DNA of 64,000 nucleotides from 34-65-8 sp964516135 (lineage in GTDB: Bacteria > Pseudomonadota > Alphaproteobacteria > Sphingomonadales > Sphingomonadaceae), in the NCBI GenBank assembly GCA_964516135.1, contig CAZEWN010000014.1, positions 25,442-89,441 on the forward strand, written 5' to 3'. Below the pieces are notes generated by a model that worked only from the letters and a program-made list of their open reading frames with translations, was not told the origin of the DNA and did no database searches. Both the position numbers and the translations under genes were made by a program. Position 1 is the stretch's first letter; each line of letters starts with the position of its first letter. This document shows, in pieces, positions 7,947 to 16,751 of the stretch.

Positions 7947-8555
7947 TCAGACGATTGCGGAGAACCTGTCAAAATCGGGCCGGGGACTGCGATCGAAGAT
8001 CGAGGCCGGATCGCCGTAGCCGATCGAGCAAATGAAGTTGACCTTGTGGCGCGGGTTGTCCGCGAAAAACGCCTTTTCCACGGCCTCCACGTCGAAACCC
8101 GACATCGGGCCGGTATCGAGGCCCACCGCGCGCGCCGCCATGATCAGGTAGGCACCCTGAAGCGAGGAATTGCGAAGCGCGCCTTCCTTACGGCCTTTCT
8201 CGTCGCCGTCGAACCAGCTCTTGGCGTCGGTGTGAGGAAACAGCCACGGCAGTTCTTCGTGAAAGTCGATATCGTACCCGATCAGCGCGGTGACCGGCGC
8301 CGCAGCGACCTTGTCCTTGTTGCCATCAGACACGCATTCGACCAGGCGCGCCTTCGCCTCATCCGATTTGACCCAGATCACCCGGACCGGCTGCATGTTA
8401 GCGGACGTCGGCCCCATTTTCGCCAGATCCCAGATCGCATGAAGCTGTTCGTCGCTAACCGGCTTGTCGAGCCACCCGTTGTAGCTGCGCGCTTCATTGA
8501 AAATCTGGTCGAGCGCATCGGCGCCCAATATGCGGTCGTGGAACTGCTTGGTCAT
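7947..8555 (-). CDS. Nitroreductase family protein, RutE-like
   Basis: A 202-residue flavin-dependent NAD(P)H oxidoreductase. The N terminus (NGWLDKPVSDEQL, then AKMGPTSANMQPVR) is that of the malonic semialdehyde reductase RutE/HadB-like subgroup. RutE reduces toxic malonic semialdehyde in pyrimidine catabolism, but no other rut gene is visible, so a general quinone or aldehyde reductase role is equally likely. I chose the ATG at 8555 because GAGGA lies about six bases upstream; a longer frame upstream has no such support. It starts 25 bp after the nfuA stop and may be co-transcribed. Confidence 0.82.
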   Translation of the reverse strand: MTKQFHDRILGADALDQIFNEARSYNGWLDKPVSDEQLHAIWDLAKMGPTSANMQPVRVIWVKSDEAKARLVECVSDGNKDKVAAAPVTALIGYDIDFHEELPWLFPHTDAKSWFDGDEKGRKEGALRNSSLQGAYLIMAARAVGLDTGPMSGFDVEAVEKAFFADNPRHKVNFICSIGYGDPASIFDRSPRPDFDRFSAIV

Positions 8556-8580
8556 GAAATATCCTCGTCGAAGCGGTACG

Positions 8581-9159
8581 TCAGGCTGCGCGGACTTCAA
8601 CCACTTCCGGGACATAATGTTTCAGCAGCCCCTCGATGCCGTGCTTCAAGGTCGCTGTCGATGAAGGGCAGCCCGAGCACGCACCTTGCATCTGAAGGTA
8701 AACGACCCCGTCCTTGAAGCCGCGATACTGAATGTCGCCGCCATCGCCCGCCACCGCCGGGCGCACCCGGGTTTCAAGCAAGTCTTTGATCTGATCAACA
8801 ATCTCGGCATTGGCCGGATCGTCCTGCACCACGAAATCGTCTTCCGCTGGCACCAAAAATCCGCTCGCGGTGCCCGGCGCGAACAGTGGCGCTTCGGACA
8901 CAAAATGGTCGAGCAGGATCGAGACGACCTGCGGCTTCAAAGCCGACCAATCGGCGCCCGGGGCGGCGGTTACGGTCACGAAATCGCCGCCAAAGAACAC
9001 GCCCGTCACTTCACCGGTGTCGAAGATCGCCTGCGCCAGCGGGCTCGCCTCCGCTGCTTCCGGGCTGGCGAACTCGCGCGTTCCCGTGGGCATCACGGGC
9101 TTGCCCGGCAGGAACTTGAGGCTGGCGGGATTGGGCGTGGTTTCGGTTTCGATGAACAT
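8581..9159 (-). CDS. nfuA: Fe-S cluster carrier NfuA-type scaffold
   Basis: A 192-residue Nfu protein. The N-terminal degenerate Nfu domain (ETTPNPASLKFLPGKPV onward) resembles the mitochondrial NFU1 type. A C-terminal NifU domain carries the cluster-binding CxxC in ACSGCPSST. It delivers 4Fe-4S clusters to target apoproteins. The ATG at 9159 begins exactly at the conserved start of the family (MFIETE). Upstream in-frame codons are probably untranslated. It is divergent from the M16 protease gene. Confidence 0.92.
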   Translation of the reverse strand: MFIETETTPNPASLKFLPGKPVMPTGTREFASPEAAEASPLAQAIFDTGEVTGVFFGGDFVTVTAAPGADWSALKPQVVSILLDHFVSEAPLFAPGTASGFLVPAEDDFVVQDDPANAEIVDQIKDLLETRVRPAVAGDGGDIQYRGFKDGVVYLQMQGACSGCPSSTATLKHGIEGLLKHYVPEVVEVRAA

Positions 9160-9257
9160 GACGTGCGATGTAGGAACGGGGCGGAGGGCGAACAAGCGAG
9201 GATTCCCTCGCCGCTATTCACTATCCCTTCATCGCCATGATATTTATAGCCCGCCGA

Positions 9258-12200
9258 ATGGCTTCCATCCTTCGCGCCGCTCGCGGCCTCGCGCTGTTCC
9301 TCCCGCTTGCCCTGCTTGCTCCGCACGGCCAGGCCCAGCAGATCGAGTTGCGCCCGCCGCAGGCCTTGCAGACCGGCGCGGAAACGCCGTGGATTTACGA
9401 GAACAGCGACGTTCCGCGCGATCCAGAATGGCAGTGGGGCGAAATGGACAACGGGCTGCGCTATGCCGTCCGCAAGAACGGCGTGCCACCGGGCCAGGTC
9501 TCAATTCGCATTCGCATTGACGCGGGTTCGCTGCATGAGGAGGACGCCGAGCGTGGCTACGCCCACCTGCTGGAGCATCTTCTGTTCCGCGAAAGCAAAT
9601 ATCTCGGCCCCGCGATGGCGATCCCGACCTGGCAGCGGCTGGGCGCGACCTTCGGCAGCGACACCAACGCCGAAACGAGCCCGACGCACACGGCCTACAA
9701 ACTCGACTTGCCAGGTGCGACTCCGCAGAAGCTGGAAGAAAGTTTCAAGCTTCTTTCGGGCATGATCCGCGAGCCGGTGCTGAGCCAGGCCAACATCGAT
9801 GCCGAAGTGCCGATCGTGATGGCGGAAAAGCGCGAGCGGGGCGGCGCGGCGCAGCGGGTCGCGGAAGGAACACGCAGCGTGCTGTTTGCCGGCCAACGGC
9901 TGGCCGACCGCCTGCCCATCGGAACCGACGAAACGCTTGCCGCGGCCAATGCACGCGCGGTCAATGCTTTTTACCAGCGCTGGTATCGGCCTGAAAACAC
10001 GGTGATCGTGGTCGTCGGCGATGTCGACACAAAGATTCTGGCGGCACTGACCGAGAAATGGTTCGGCGACTGGAAGGGCGTTGGTCGCCGTGTCGCCGCG
10101 CCCGATTTCGGCGATCCCGTCGCGCCCCGCGGCGCCGACCGCGACAACCCGGTGGGGCAGACTGGCGTGCTCGTCGAGCCTGACCTGCCGCGCAGCTACA
10201 CCTATGCGGTGATGCGGCCGTGGCGCCAGGTTAACGACACCATCGTCTATAATCAGGGGCTCATGGTCGATGCCGTGGCGCAGTCGATCATCAATCGGCG
10301 GCTCGAATCGCGGGCGCGGGCGGGTGGATCGTATCTCTACGCGCAGGTTTCCCAAGACGACGTCAGCCGTTCCGCCGACGCGACCTTCGTTACTTTCGCA
10401 CCGCTGACACAGGATTGGCAGGCAGCGCTGGTCGATGTGCGCGCGGTGATCGCAGATGCACAGTCCGCGCCGCCAACGCAGGAGGAAATCGACCGTGAGG
10501 TGGCCGAGATCGACGTGGCCTTCGCAAGCGCGGTGGAGCAGAGATCGGTCATGGCCGGGTCACGGCTTGCCGATGATATCGTCCAGGCGGTCGACATCCG
10601 GGAAACCGTGGCTTCGCCCGAAACCGTATTGCAAGTGTTTCGCGATACCAAGCCGCGCTTCACCCCCCAATCGGTGCTGGAGCACACCCGCAAGCTGTTC
10701 GACGGCGACGTGATCCGTTCCGTCTATGTCACACCGTCCACCGGTGAGGCCGATGCGGGCGCGTTACGCACGGCGATGCTCGCACCGGTCGAGGCGGACG
10801 GCAGTTCGCGCCTGGCGGCCAGCGACATTTCGTTTGCCAACTTGCCGCCAGTCGGCGAGCCGGGCACGGTGGTGGCGGCTACACAACTTGGCGCTCTGGG
10901 CGTCGAGCGGGTCGAGTTTGCCAATGGCATCACCGCGCTTCTGTGGGCGAACGACGCCGAACCGGGCCGCGTCGCGGTCAAGGTGCGCTTCGGGGCTGGC
11001 TATCGGGCGTTTGAGCCGGACGAGGCCGCCTATGTGACATTGGGTGAGATGGCGCTTGTCGGGTCGGGTGTGGGAGAATTGGGGCAGGAAGAGCTGGATC
11101 GCATCTCCACCGGACGGCGCATGGGATTTGACTTCGCGATCACCGATGCGGTTTTTACCCTTGCTGCCCAGACGCGGCAGCAAGACCTGGCGGACCAGCT
11201 CTACCTGTTCGCCGCCAAGCTGGGGATGCCACGCTGGGACGCCAATCCGGTAATCCGCGCCAAAGCCGGAGCCAAGCTCGCGTATGAGAGCTATGCCACC
11301 AGCCCTGCGGGGGTGTTGAGCCGCGATCTGGACTGGCTGCTGCGTGCGCGCGACGGCCGATTCGCCACGCCTGATGGCTCGGCGCTCGACGCAGCGACGC
11401 CTGAGGGGTTCCGCGCGGTTTGGGAACCGATCCTGCGGCAAGGCCCGGTGGAAGTGCTGGTGTTCGGAGAGTTCGATCGCGACGCGACGGTCGAGTCGCT
11501 TCGCCGGACGTTCGGCGCGCTGCCCCCGCGCTTGCCAATTCCGGCGGCACAGGCCGCGCGCACGCCGGATTTCCCCGCAACGTCGGAAACCCCGGTCGTG
11601 CTGACCCATCGGGGAGACGCCAACCAGGCGGCGGCGGTCATGGCCTGGCGGGGCGGTGCCGGCGTCACCAACCTGCGCGAATCGCGCCAGCTCGAGATCC
11701 TGACCGAAGTATTCAACAATCGCCTCCTCGAAGCGATGCGCGAACGCGCGGGTGCCAGCTATGCGCCGCAGATCAGCTCATCCTGGCCAGTCGATCTGGA
11801 GGCGGGGGGTACGATCACCGCGGTCACGCAGCTTCGTCCAGAGGATGTTCCGGTATTCTTTCAGGTAGCTGACGCGATTGCCCGCGACCTGGTAGCCAAT
11901 CCGCCCGATGTGGACGAACTTTCTCGCGTTACCGAACCCCTGCGCCAGTTGATCCAGCGCGCCTCCACCGGGAATATGTTCTGGATGTTCCAGCTCGAAG
12001 GTTCATCGACCGATCCGCGCCGGATCGAGCTGCTCCGCACTTTGCTCAGTGATTACACCCAGACCACGCCCGAGGCGATGCAGGCACTTGCGGCCAAATA
12101 TTTCGGCGCTGCACCAGGGTGGCGCATGGCGGTGATCCCCCAGGGCCAGTCGCTGGCGACCGGCGGTGCGGCGCGCGCCGCCGAAGTGAGCGGGCGTTGA
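9258..12200 (+). CDS. M16-family zinc metallopeptidase, secreted
   Basis: About 980 residues, a double-length pitrilysin/insulinase-type protein with two M16 modules. A signal peptide is evident (hydrophobic GLALFLPLALLAPHGQA, cleavage after AQA), so it acts in the periplasm. The inverted zinc motif HLLEH (His 103, Glu 106, His 107) lies in the first module, and the second module is the inactive partner as in other M16 enzymes. It probably degrades peptides translocated across the outer membrane. I chose the ATG at 9258; an ATG at 9237 would add seven residues ahead of the signal peptide. Neither has a clear ribosome binding site. Confidence 0.88.
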   Translation: MASILRAARGLALFLPLALLAPHGQAQQIELRPPQALQTGAETPWIYENSDVPRDPEWQWGEMDNGLRYAVRKNGVPPGQVSIRIRIDAGSLHEEDAERGYAHLLEHLLFRESKYLGPAMAIPTWQRLGATFGSDTNAETSPTHTAYKLDLPGATPQKLEESFKLLSGMIREPVLSQANIDAEVPIVMAEKRERGGAAQRVAEGTRSVLFAGQRLADRLPIGTDETLAAANARAVNAFYQRWYRPENTVIVVVGDVDTKILAALTEKWFGDWKGVGRRVAAPDFGDPVAPRGADRDNPVGQTGVLVEPDLPRSYTYAVMRPWRQVNDTIVYNQGLMVDAVAQSIINRRLESRARAGGSYLYAQVSQDDVSRSADATFVTFAPLTQDWQAALVDVRAVIADAQSAPPTQEEIDREVAEIDVAFASAVEQRSVMAGSRLADDIVQAVDIRETVASPETVLQVFRDTKPRFTPQSVLEHTRKLFDGDVIRSVYVTPSTGEADAGALRTAMLAPVEADGSSRLAASDISFANLPPVGEPGTVVAATQLGALGVERVEFANGITALLWANDAEPGRVAVKVRFGAGYRAFEPDEAAYVTLGEMALVGSGVGELGQEELDRISTGRRMGFDFAITDAVFTLAAQTRQQDLADQLYLFAAKLGMPRWDANPVIRAKAGAKLAYESYATSPAGVLSRDLDWLLRARDGRFATPDGSALDAATPEGFRAVWEPILRQGPVEVLVFGEFDRDATVESLRRTFGALPPRLPIPAAQAARTPDFPATSETPVVLTHRGDANQAAAVMAWRGGAGVTNLRESRQLEILTEVFNNRLLEAMRERAGASYAPQISSSWPVDLEAGGTITAVTQLRPEDVPVFFQVADAIARDLVANPPDVDELSRVTEPLRQLIQRASTGNMFWMFQLEGSSTDPRRIELLRTLLSDYTQTTPEAMQALAAKYFGAAPGWRMAVIPQGQSLATGGAARAAEVSGR

Positions 12201-12317
12201 CGCGGTAGCGCAGCCTTCGCCGCGTGCAGATTAATTGCGCTTGCGACCACGTGCCGGTTCCGGTTGAATACGTCGCCCGCGCGGGTTGTCGCGCGACAGC
12301 AGGAAATAGCGAACACG

Positions 12318-13691
12318 ATGCCCCGCAACTGGAATCCCGATAGCTGGAAGGCGCACGAGGCACGGCACCTGCCGCGCTATGACGATCCCGCCGCGCTGGC
12401 CGAGGCGGAGGCGACGCTGGCGCACTATCCGCCACTGGTGTTCGCGGGCGAAGCTCGCGCGCTGAAGGCGGACCTTGCGGGCGTAGCGCACGGGCGCGGT
12501 TTTCTGCTTCAGGGTGGGGACTGCGCGGAAAGCTTCGCTGAGTTTCACCCCAACAACATTCGCGACACCTTTCGCGTCATCCTGCAGATGGCCGTCGTCC
12601 TGACGTTCGCCGGCAAGCTGCCCGTGGTGAAGGTGGGGCGCATGGCTGGCCAGTTCGCCAAGCCGCGTAGCGCCGATAGCGAAACCCAAGGCGACGTGAC
12701 GCTGCCGAGCTATTTCGGCGACAACGTCAACGGCATCGAGTTCACGCCCGAAAGCCGCCGCAACGATCCGCAGCGGATGATCCGTGCCTATTCGCAGGCG
12801 GCCGCCACGCTCAACCTGCTGCGAGCCTTTGCCGGCGGCGGTTATGCCAACCTGCGCCAGGTCCACCAGTGGACGCTCGACACCATGGGACGCAGCCCGT
12901 GGGCGGCAAAGTTCGGCGATCTGGCCGACCGGATTTCCGAAGCGCTCGATTTCATGGAGGCGTGCGGGGTCGACCCCGCCACGGTGCCGCAATTGCAGGG
13001 CACCAGCTTTTACACCAGCCACGAAGCACTGCTGCTGCCCTACGAGCAGGCGATGACCCGGCGCGACAGCCTGACGGGCGACTGGTACGACACCAGCGCG
13101 CACATGGTCTGGATTGGTGACCGCACCCGTTTCGACGGCAGCGCCCACATCGAATACGCACGGGGAATCGGCAATCCGATCGGCCTCAAGTGCGGCCCCA
13201 GCCTCGATCCCGAGGTTTTGCTGCGGCTACTCGACACGCTCAATCCGGCGCGCGAGCCAGGGCGGATCACGCTCATCAGTCGGTTCGGGCACGACAAGGT
13301 GGAGGTCGGTCTGCCGCCGCTGCTGCGCGCGGTGACACGCGAAGGGCATCCGGTGGTGTGGAGTTGCGACCCGATGCATGGCAACGTGGTCAAATCCGAC
13401 AGCGGATACAAGACCCGTCCGTTCGATCGCATCCTCAACGAAGTGCGCGGCTTCTTCGCCGTCCACCGCGCGGAAGGCACGCACGCGGGCGGCATTCATG
13501 TCGAGATGACCGGGCAGGACGTGACCGAATGCGTCGGCGGCGCGGTGGCGATTACCGATGAGCGGCTCGGCGATCGGTATCACACGCACTGCGACCCACG
13601 CCTCAACGCGGCGCAGTCGCTCGAACTGGCGTTTTTGCTGGCGGAAATGATTCAGTTGGAGTTCGCGCAGCGACAACGCGACGCCGCCTGA
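12318..13691 (+). CDS. Class II 3-deoxy-7-phosphoheptulonate synthase
   Basis: The first enzyme of the shikimate pathway, condensing phosphoenolpyruvate with erythrose 4-phosphate. About 457 residues match the plant/actinobacterial class II type. They start with the hallmark NWNPDSWK and contain FLLQGGDCAESF, the metal-binding WSCDPMHGN block and the conserved CDPRLNAAQSLELAF end. I chose the ATG at 12318 because the family begins just before the NW motif; an in-frame ATG at 12264 would add 18 residues. A weak AGGA lies about 15 bases upstream. Confidence 0.93.
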   Translation: MPRNWNPDSWKAHEARHLPRYDDPAALAEAEATLAHYPPLVFAGEARALKADLAGVAHGRGFLLQGGDCAESFAEFHPNNIRDTFRVILQMAVVLTFAGKLPVVKVGRMAGQFAKPRSADSETQGDVTLPSYFGDNVNGIEFTPESRRNDPQRMIRAYSQAAATLNLLRAFAGGGYANLRQVHQWTLDTMGRSPWAAKFGDLADRISEALDFMEACGVDPATVPQLQGTSFYTSHEALLLPYEQAMTRRDSLTGDWYDTSAHMVWIGDRTRFDGSAHIEYARGIGNPIGLKCGPSLDPEVLLRLLDTLNPAREPGRITLISRFGHDKVEVGLPPLLRAVTREGHPVVWSCDPMHGNVVKSDSGYKTRPFDRILNEVRGFFAVHRAEGTHAGGIHVEMTGQDVTECVGGAVAITDERLGDRYHTHCDPRLNAAQSLELAFLLAEMIQLEFAQRQRDAA

Positions 13692-13719
13692 GAAAATCGT
13701 CCAGCGACAAATGTTTGGC

Positions 13720-13745
13720 AAAGGGTCTTTGACTCGCAACCCTTT
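13720..13745 (+). terminator. Possible weak terminator after DAHP synthase
   Basis: A 7-bp stem AAAGGGT/ACCCTTT (13720-13726 with 13739-13745) lies 29 bp after the DAHP synthase stop. There is no long T-run beyond the three T bases of the stem, so it may only be a partial terminator. Confidence 0.35.
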
Positions 13746-13786
13746 CGTGCGAGCTTCGTTGGGTAGGCAGCCGGAGGAGAACACGC

Positions 13787-15028
13787 TTGCCGCAGCCCGA
13801 CCGCCAGCCCGCAAAGAGCGGTTGCGATCTTGCGCTTCGCTTTGCCACGACCCGCGCCATGAGCGAAGCATTGGTCGCTCCGCTGTCGGATGCCGACGCG
13901 ACGCTCCAGTCGATGGACGATGCATCCCCGGCCAAGTGGCATCTGGCGCATCCGACGTGGTTTTGGGAAACGTTCCTGCTGCGTGATCACGCGCCTGGTT
14001 ATCGCCTGTACCGCGAGGACTGGCCCTTCCTGTTCAATTCCTACTACGAAGTCGAGGGGGCGCGGCTGGCGCGCGGTTCGCGCGGTCTTTTGTCACGCCC
14101 GACCTTGGACGAGGTGCGGGAGTGGCGCGTCCATGTCGATGCCGCGATGGAGCCGTTGCTGGCAGATGCCGCGCTCACGCCCCTGATCGAATTGGGCATC
14201 GCGCACGAGCAGCAGCATCAGGAGTTGTTGCTGACCGACATAAAGCATGCGCTGTTTCACAACCCGCTCGGTCCGGCAATGTGGTTGCCTGAGGGTAATT
14301 CAGAGCGCGAAGCCGATGGCGGCACGGATAGCTGGCACCAGCACCCGGGGGGCATTGCCATGATCGGTCATGGGGGCAATGCGTTCGCGTTTGACAACGA
14401 GGGACCGCGGCACCGCGTTCTACTCGAACCGTTTGCGCTCTCCGCCCGGCTGGTCACCAATGGTGCCTGGGACAGCTTCATTGCCGATGGCGGCTATAAC
14501 GAAGCCCGGCTGTGGCTCTCGGATGGCTGGGCATGGGTGCAACGGGAAGGGATCGCCGCGCCACTGTATTGGCGTGATGGCGAGCAATTCACGCACGCCG
14601 GATGGCAACCGCGCGACATCAATGCGCCGGTTACGCACATATCCTTTTACGAGGCGGACGCCTTTGCCACCTGGGCCGGCGCGCGACTGCCGACGGAGTT
14701 CGAATGGGAGGCGATCGCGCAGGCCCACGATCCGGCGGTAGGCAACCAGTTGGACGAAGCGCGCGCTCCCATGCCTCGCGGCGGCACGCAGTTGTTTGGC
14801 GACTGCTGGCAGTTCACCCGTTCCGCTTACCTGCCTTACCCTCGCTTCGCGCCAGCCGAAGGGGCGGTTGGCGAATACAACGGAAAGTTCATGAGTGGCC
14901 AAGTCGTACTGCGCGGTGCGAGCTGCGCGACGGTGCGCGGCCACTCGCGCGCCAGCTACCGAAACTTCTTCTATCCGCACCAGCGCTGGCAATTCACAGG
15001 CGTTCGATTGGCGAAGGACTTGGCATGA
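13787..15028 (+). CDS. egtB: Ergothioneine sulfoxide synthase EgtB
   Basis: A non-heme iron enzyme that forms the C-S bond between hercynine and a thiol donor. The N-terminal DinB-like domain holds the three-histidine iron site: WHLAHPTW (about residues 48-56) and HEQQHQE (about 141-147). The C-terminal formylglycine-enzyme-like domain ends with the conserved RNFFYPHQRWQFTGVRLAKD. The length is 413 residues. The start is a TTG, supported by a strong GGAGGAG seven bases upstream. It overlaps egtD by 4 bp. No egtA, egtC or egtE is adjacent, as in the short two-gene pathway of many proteobacteria where cysteine itself may be the donor. Confidence 0.92.
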   Translation: MPQPDRQPAKSGCDLALRFATTRAMSEALVAPLSDADATLQSMDDASPAKWHLAHPTWFWETFLLRDHAPGYRLYREDWPFLFNSYYEVEGARLARGSRGLLSRPTLDEVREWRVHVDAAMEPLLADAALTPLIELGIAHEQQHQELLLTDIKHALFHNPLGPAMWLPEGNSEREADGGTDSWHQHPGGIAMIGHGGNAFAFDNEGPRHRVLLEPFALSARLVTNGAWDSFIADGGYNEARLWLSDGWAWVQREGIAAPLYWRDGEQFTHAGWQPRDINAPVTHISFYEADAFATWAGARLPTEFEWEAIAQAHDPAVGNQLDEARAPMPRGGTQLFGDCWQFTRSAYLPYPRFAPAEGAVGEYNGKFMSGQVVLRGASCATVRGHSRASYRNFFYPHQRWQFTGVRLAKDLA

Positions 15029-16023
15029 ACGTAGTAGCAAAGGCCAACGGCGGCATTGCGTTGGTCGATCTGGACGAGCAGGGCGTTGACCGCGCGTTTC
15101 GCGCCGACGTCCTCGCCGGACTGCGCCAGATGCCCAAGGCTGTGCCTGCGCGCTGGTTCTATGACGATATCGGTTCCGCTTTGTTCGAGGACATCACCCG
15201 GCTGGGCGAATACTATCCGACGCGCGCCGAAACGGCGATTCTCGGAGCCAACGGCGCGCAGTTTGCCGAAGCGGTAGGTCCGGGGAGGGCAGTGGTCGAA
15301 TTTGGCAGCGGCAGTTCAGTCAAGACGCCGCTGTTGCTGCGCGCCATTGCACCCGCCGCCTACGTTCCGCTCGATATCGCTGGCGATTTCCTGCGCGCTG
15401 CCGCCGCCGAGCTGGCGGAGAAGTTTCCCGATCTACCGGTTCATCCCGTCGAAGCTGACTTCATGCGCGAGGTCGCACTGCCCGCTGCGATCGATCGCCT
15501 GCCGAAGCTGGGTTTTTTCCCCGGCTCCACCATCGGCAATTTGGTCCCCCGTACCGCCGTCGACCTCCTGCGAACGATGCGTCAGACGCTCGGCGCCGGA
15601 TCGAAGCTGCTTATCGGGATGGATCTGGTCAAGGATCGCAACACATTGGTCGCTGCCTATGACGACGCGGCGGGGGTCACTGCCGCGTTCAACCTCAATC
15701 TCGCCCAGCGCATCAACCGGGAATTGGGCGGCACTATCCCGATCGACGCCTTGCGGCACCTGGCCTGCTGGAATGATGATCTCGCGCGGATCGAAATGCA
15801 TCTCGAGGCAACCCGCGACATTGCATTCGACGTATCCGGAGAGCGCTTCGCCATGGCTGCTGGAGAGACGATACACACCGAGAATAGCCACAAGTTTACC
15901 CGGCGCAGCGCCAATACATTGCTGCTGGCCGGGGGCTGGACCCCGGAGCGGCGCTGGCTGGATCCAGCCAAGCAATTCTCGCTGATCCTCGCGCGGGCTA
16001 CCGAATTCCGGACGGCGCCCTGA
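15025..16023 (+). CDS. egtD: L-histidine N-alpha-methyltransferase EgtD
   Basis: A SAM-dependent trimethylation enzyme converting histidine to hercynine, the first step of ergothioneine synthesis. At 332 residues it is of normal length. The substrate-pocket motif is RWFYDDIGSALFEDIT and the SAM-binding motif is VVEFGSGSSVKT. The conserved FFPGSTIGNL and HTENSHKF blocks are present. The start is the ATG that overlaps the egtB stop (ATGA). The same frame is open for another 141 codons upstream inside egtB, but that part is not EgtD-like. Confidence 0.95.
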   Translation: MNVVAKANGGIALVDLDEQGVDRAFRADVLAGLRQMPKAVPARWFYDDIGSALFEDITRLGEYYPTRAETAILGANGAQFAEAVGPGRAVVEFGSGSSVKTPLLLRAIAPAAYVPLDIAGDFLRAAAAELAEKFPDLPVHPVEADFMREVALPAAIDRLPKLGFFPGSTIGNLVPRTAVDLLRTMRQTLGAGSKLLIGMDLVKDRNTLVAAYDDAAGVTAAFNLNLAQRINRELGGTIPIDALRHLACWNDDLARIEMHLEATRDIAFDVSGERFAMAAGETIHTENSHKFTRRSANTLLLAGGWTPERRWLDPAKQFSLILARATEFRTAP

Positions 16024-16030
16024 TCCGGTC

Positions 16031-16741
16031 ATGGAAGCGCAAGCGAGCGCTGCCTATATCACGGTCATGGACCTAGCCGCTATCTGGGATGCTGCCGCCA
16101 ACCTCATCGCGGCGGTGCCCCATTCGACGCTGTTGATCGCTACCGTTGCTGCCGTAGTGGCCAGCTGGATCGGTGGAGCGTTGGCCACGCGCGGCGTGCC
16201 ATTGGGTCGCGTGTTGCGCGGAATGGGCTCTGTCGCGTTGCTCGGCATCTTCGTGGCGGTGGTGCTGCAGGTGTCGCGTTTCGATCCGCGGTTTGGAATG
16301 GCGGTGCCTCAGCTCGGTTTGCCCGAGCAGGTGGTGGAGGGTGGCGAAACCCGCATTCCGCTGTCGCGCGATGGACATTTCTGGATCGAGGCGCGGATCA
16401 ATGATGAGGACGTGCCGTTTCTGGTCGACACGGGTGCCACCTTGACTGCCGTCTCCACCGATACCGCTCAACGGATCGGCCTCGAGCCGCGACCGGGTGG
16501 CATACCGGTGATGCTCAACACCGCGAATGGCACGATGACGGCCGAGATCGGGACGATCGACGAGCTGCGTTTTGGCAACGTGCTGGCGCGCGGCCTGGAT
16601 ACCGTGATTGCTCCTGGATTGGGCAACACGAACGTGATCGGCATGAATCTGCTCTCGCGCCTGGCGAGCTGGCGCGTGGAAGGCCAGACACTTATTCTCG
16701 TCCCGAACAACCCGCAGCCTGCGGCCGAAGGCACATACTAG
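16031..16741 (+). CDS. Membrane-anchored retropepsin-like aspartic protease
   Basis: A 236-residue protein of the clan AA single-domain aspartic protease type (TIGR02281-like). Two hydrophobic segments at about residues 31-53 and 65-80 anchor it in the inner membrane. The periplasmic domain carries the catalytic triad motif VDTGATLTAVS and the later hydrophobic-hydrophobic-Gly signature GNTNVIGMNLLSRL. Such proteases presumably act as homodimers; their bacterial substrates are mostly unknown. An ATG at 16067 is an alternative start. It follows egtD by 7 bp and converges with the GH43 gene 10 bp away. Confidence 0.8.
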   Translation: MEAQASAAYITVMDLAAIWDAAANLIAAVPHSTLLIATVAAVVASWIGGALATRGVPLGRVLRGMGSVALLGIFVAVVLQVSRFDPRFGMAVPQLGLPEQVVEGGETRIPLSRDGHFWIEARINDEDVPFLVDTGATLTAVSTDTAQRIGLEPRPGGIPVMLNTANGTMTAEIGTIDELRFGNVLARGLDTVIAPGLGNTNVIGMNLLSRLASWRVEGQTLILVPNNPQPAAEGTY

Positions 16742-16751
16742 CTGCCAATCC

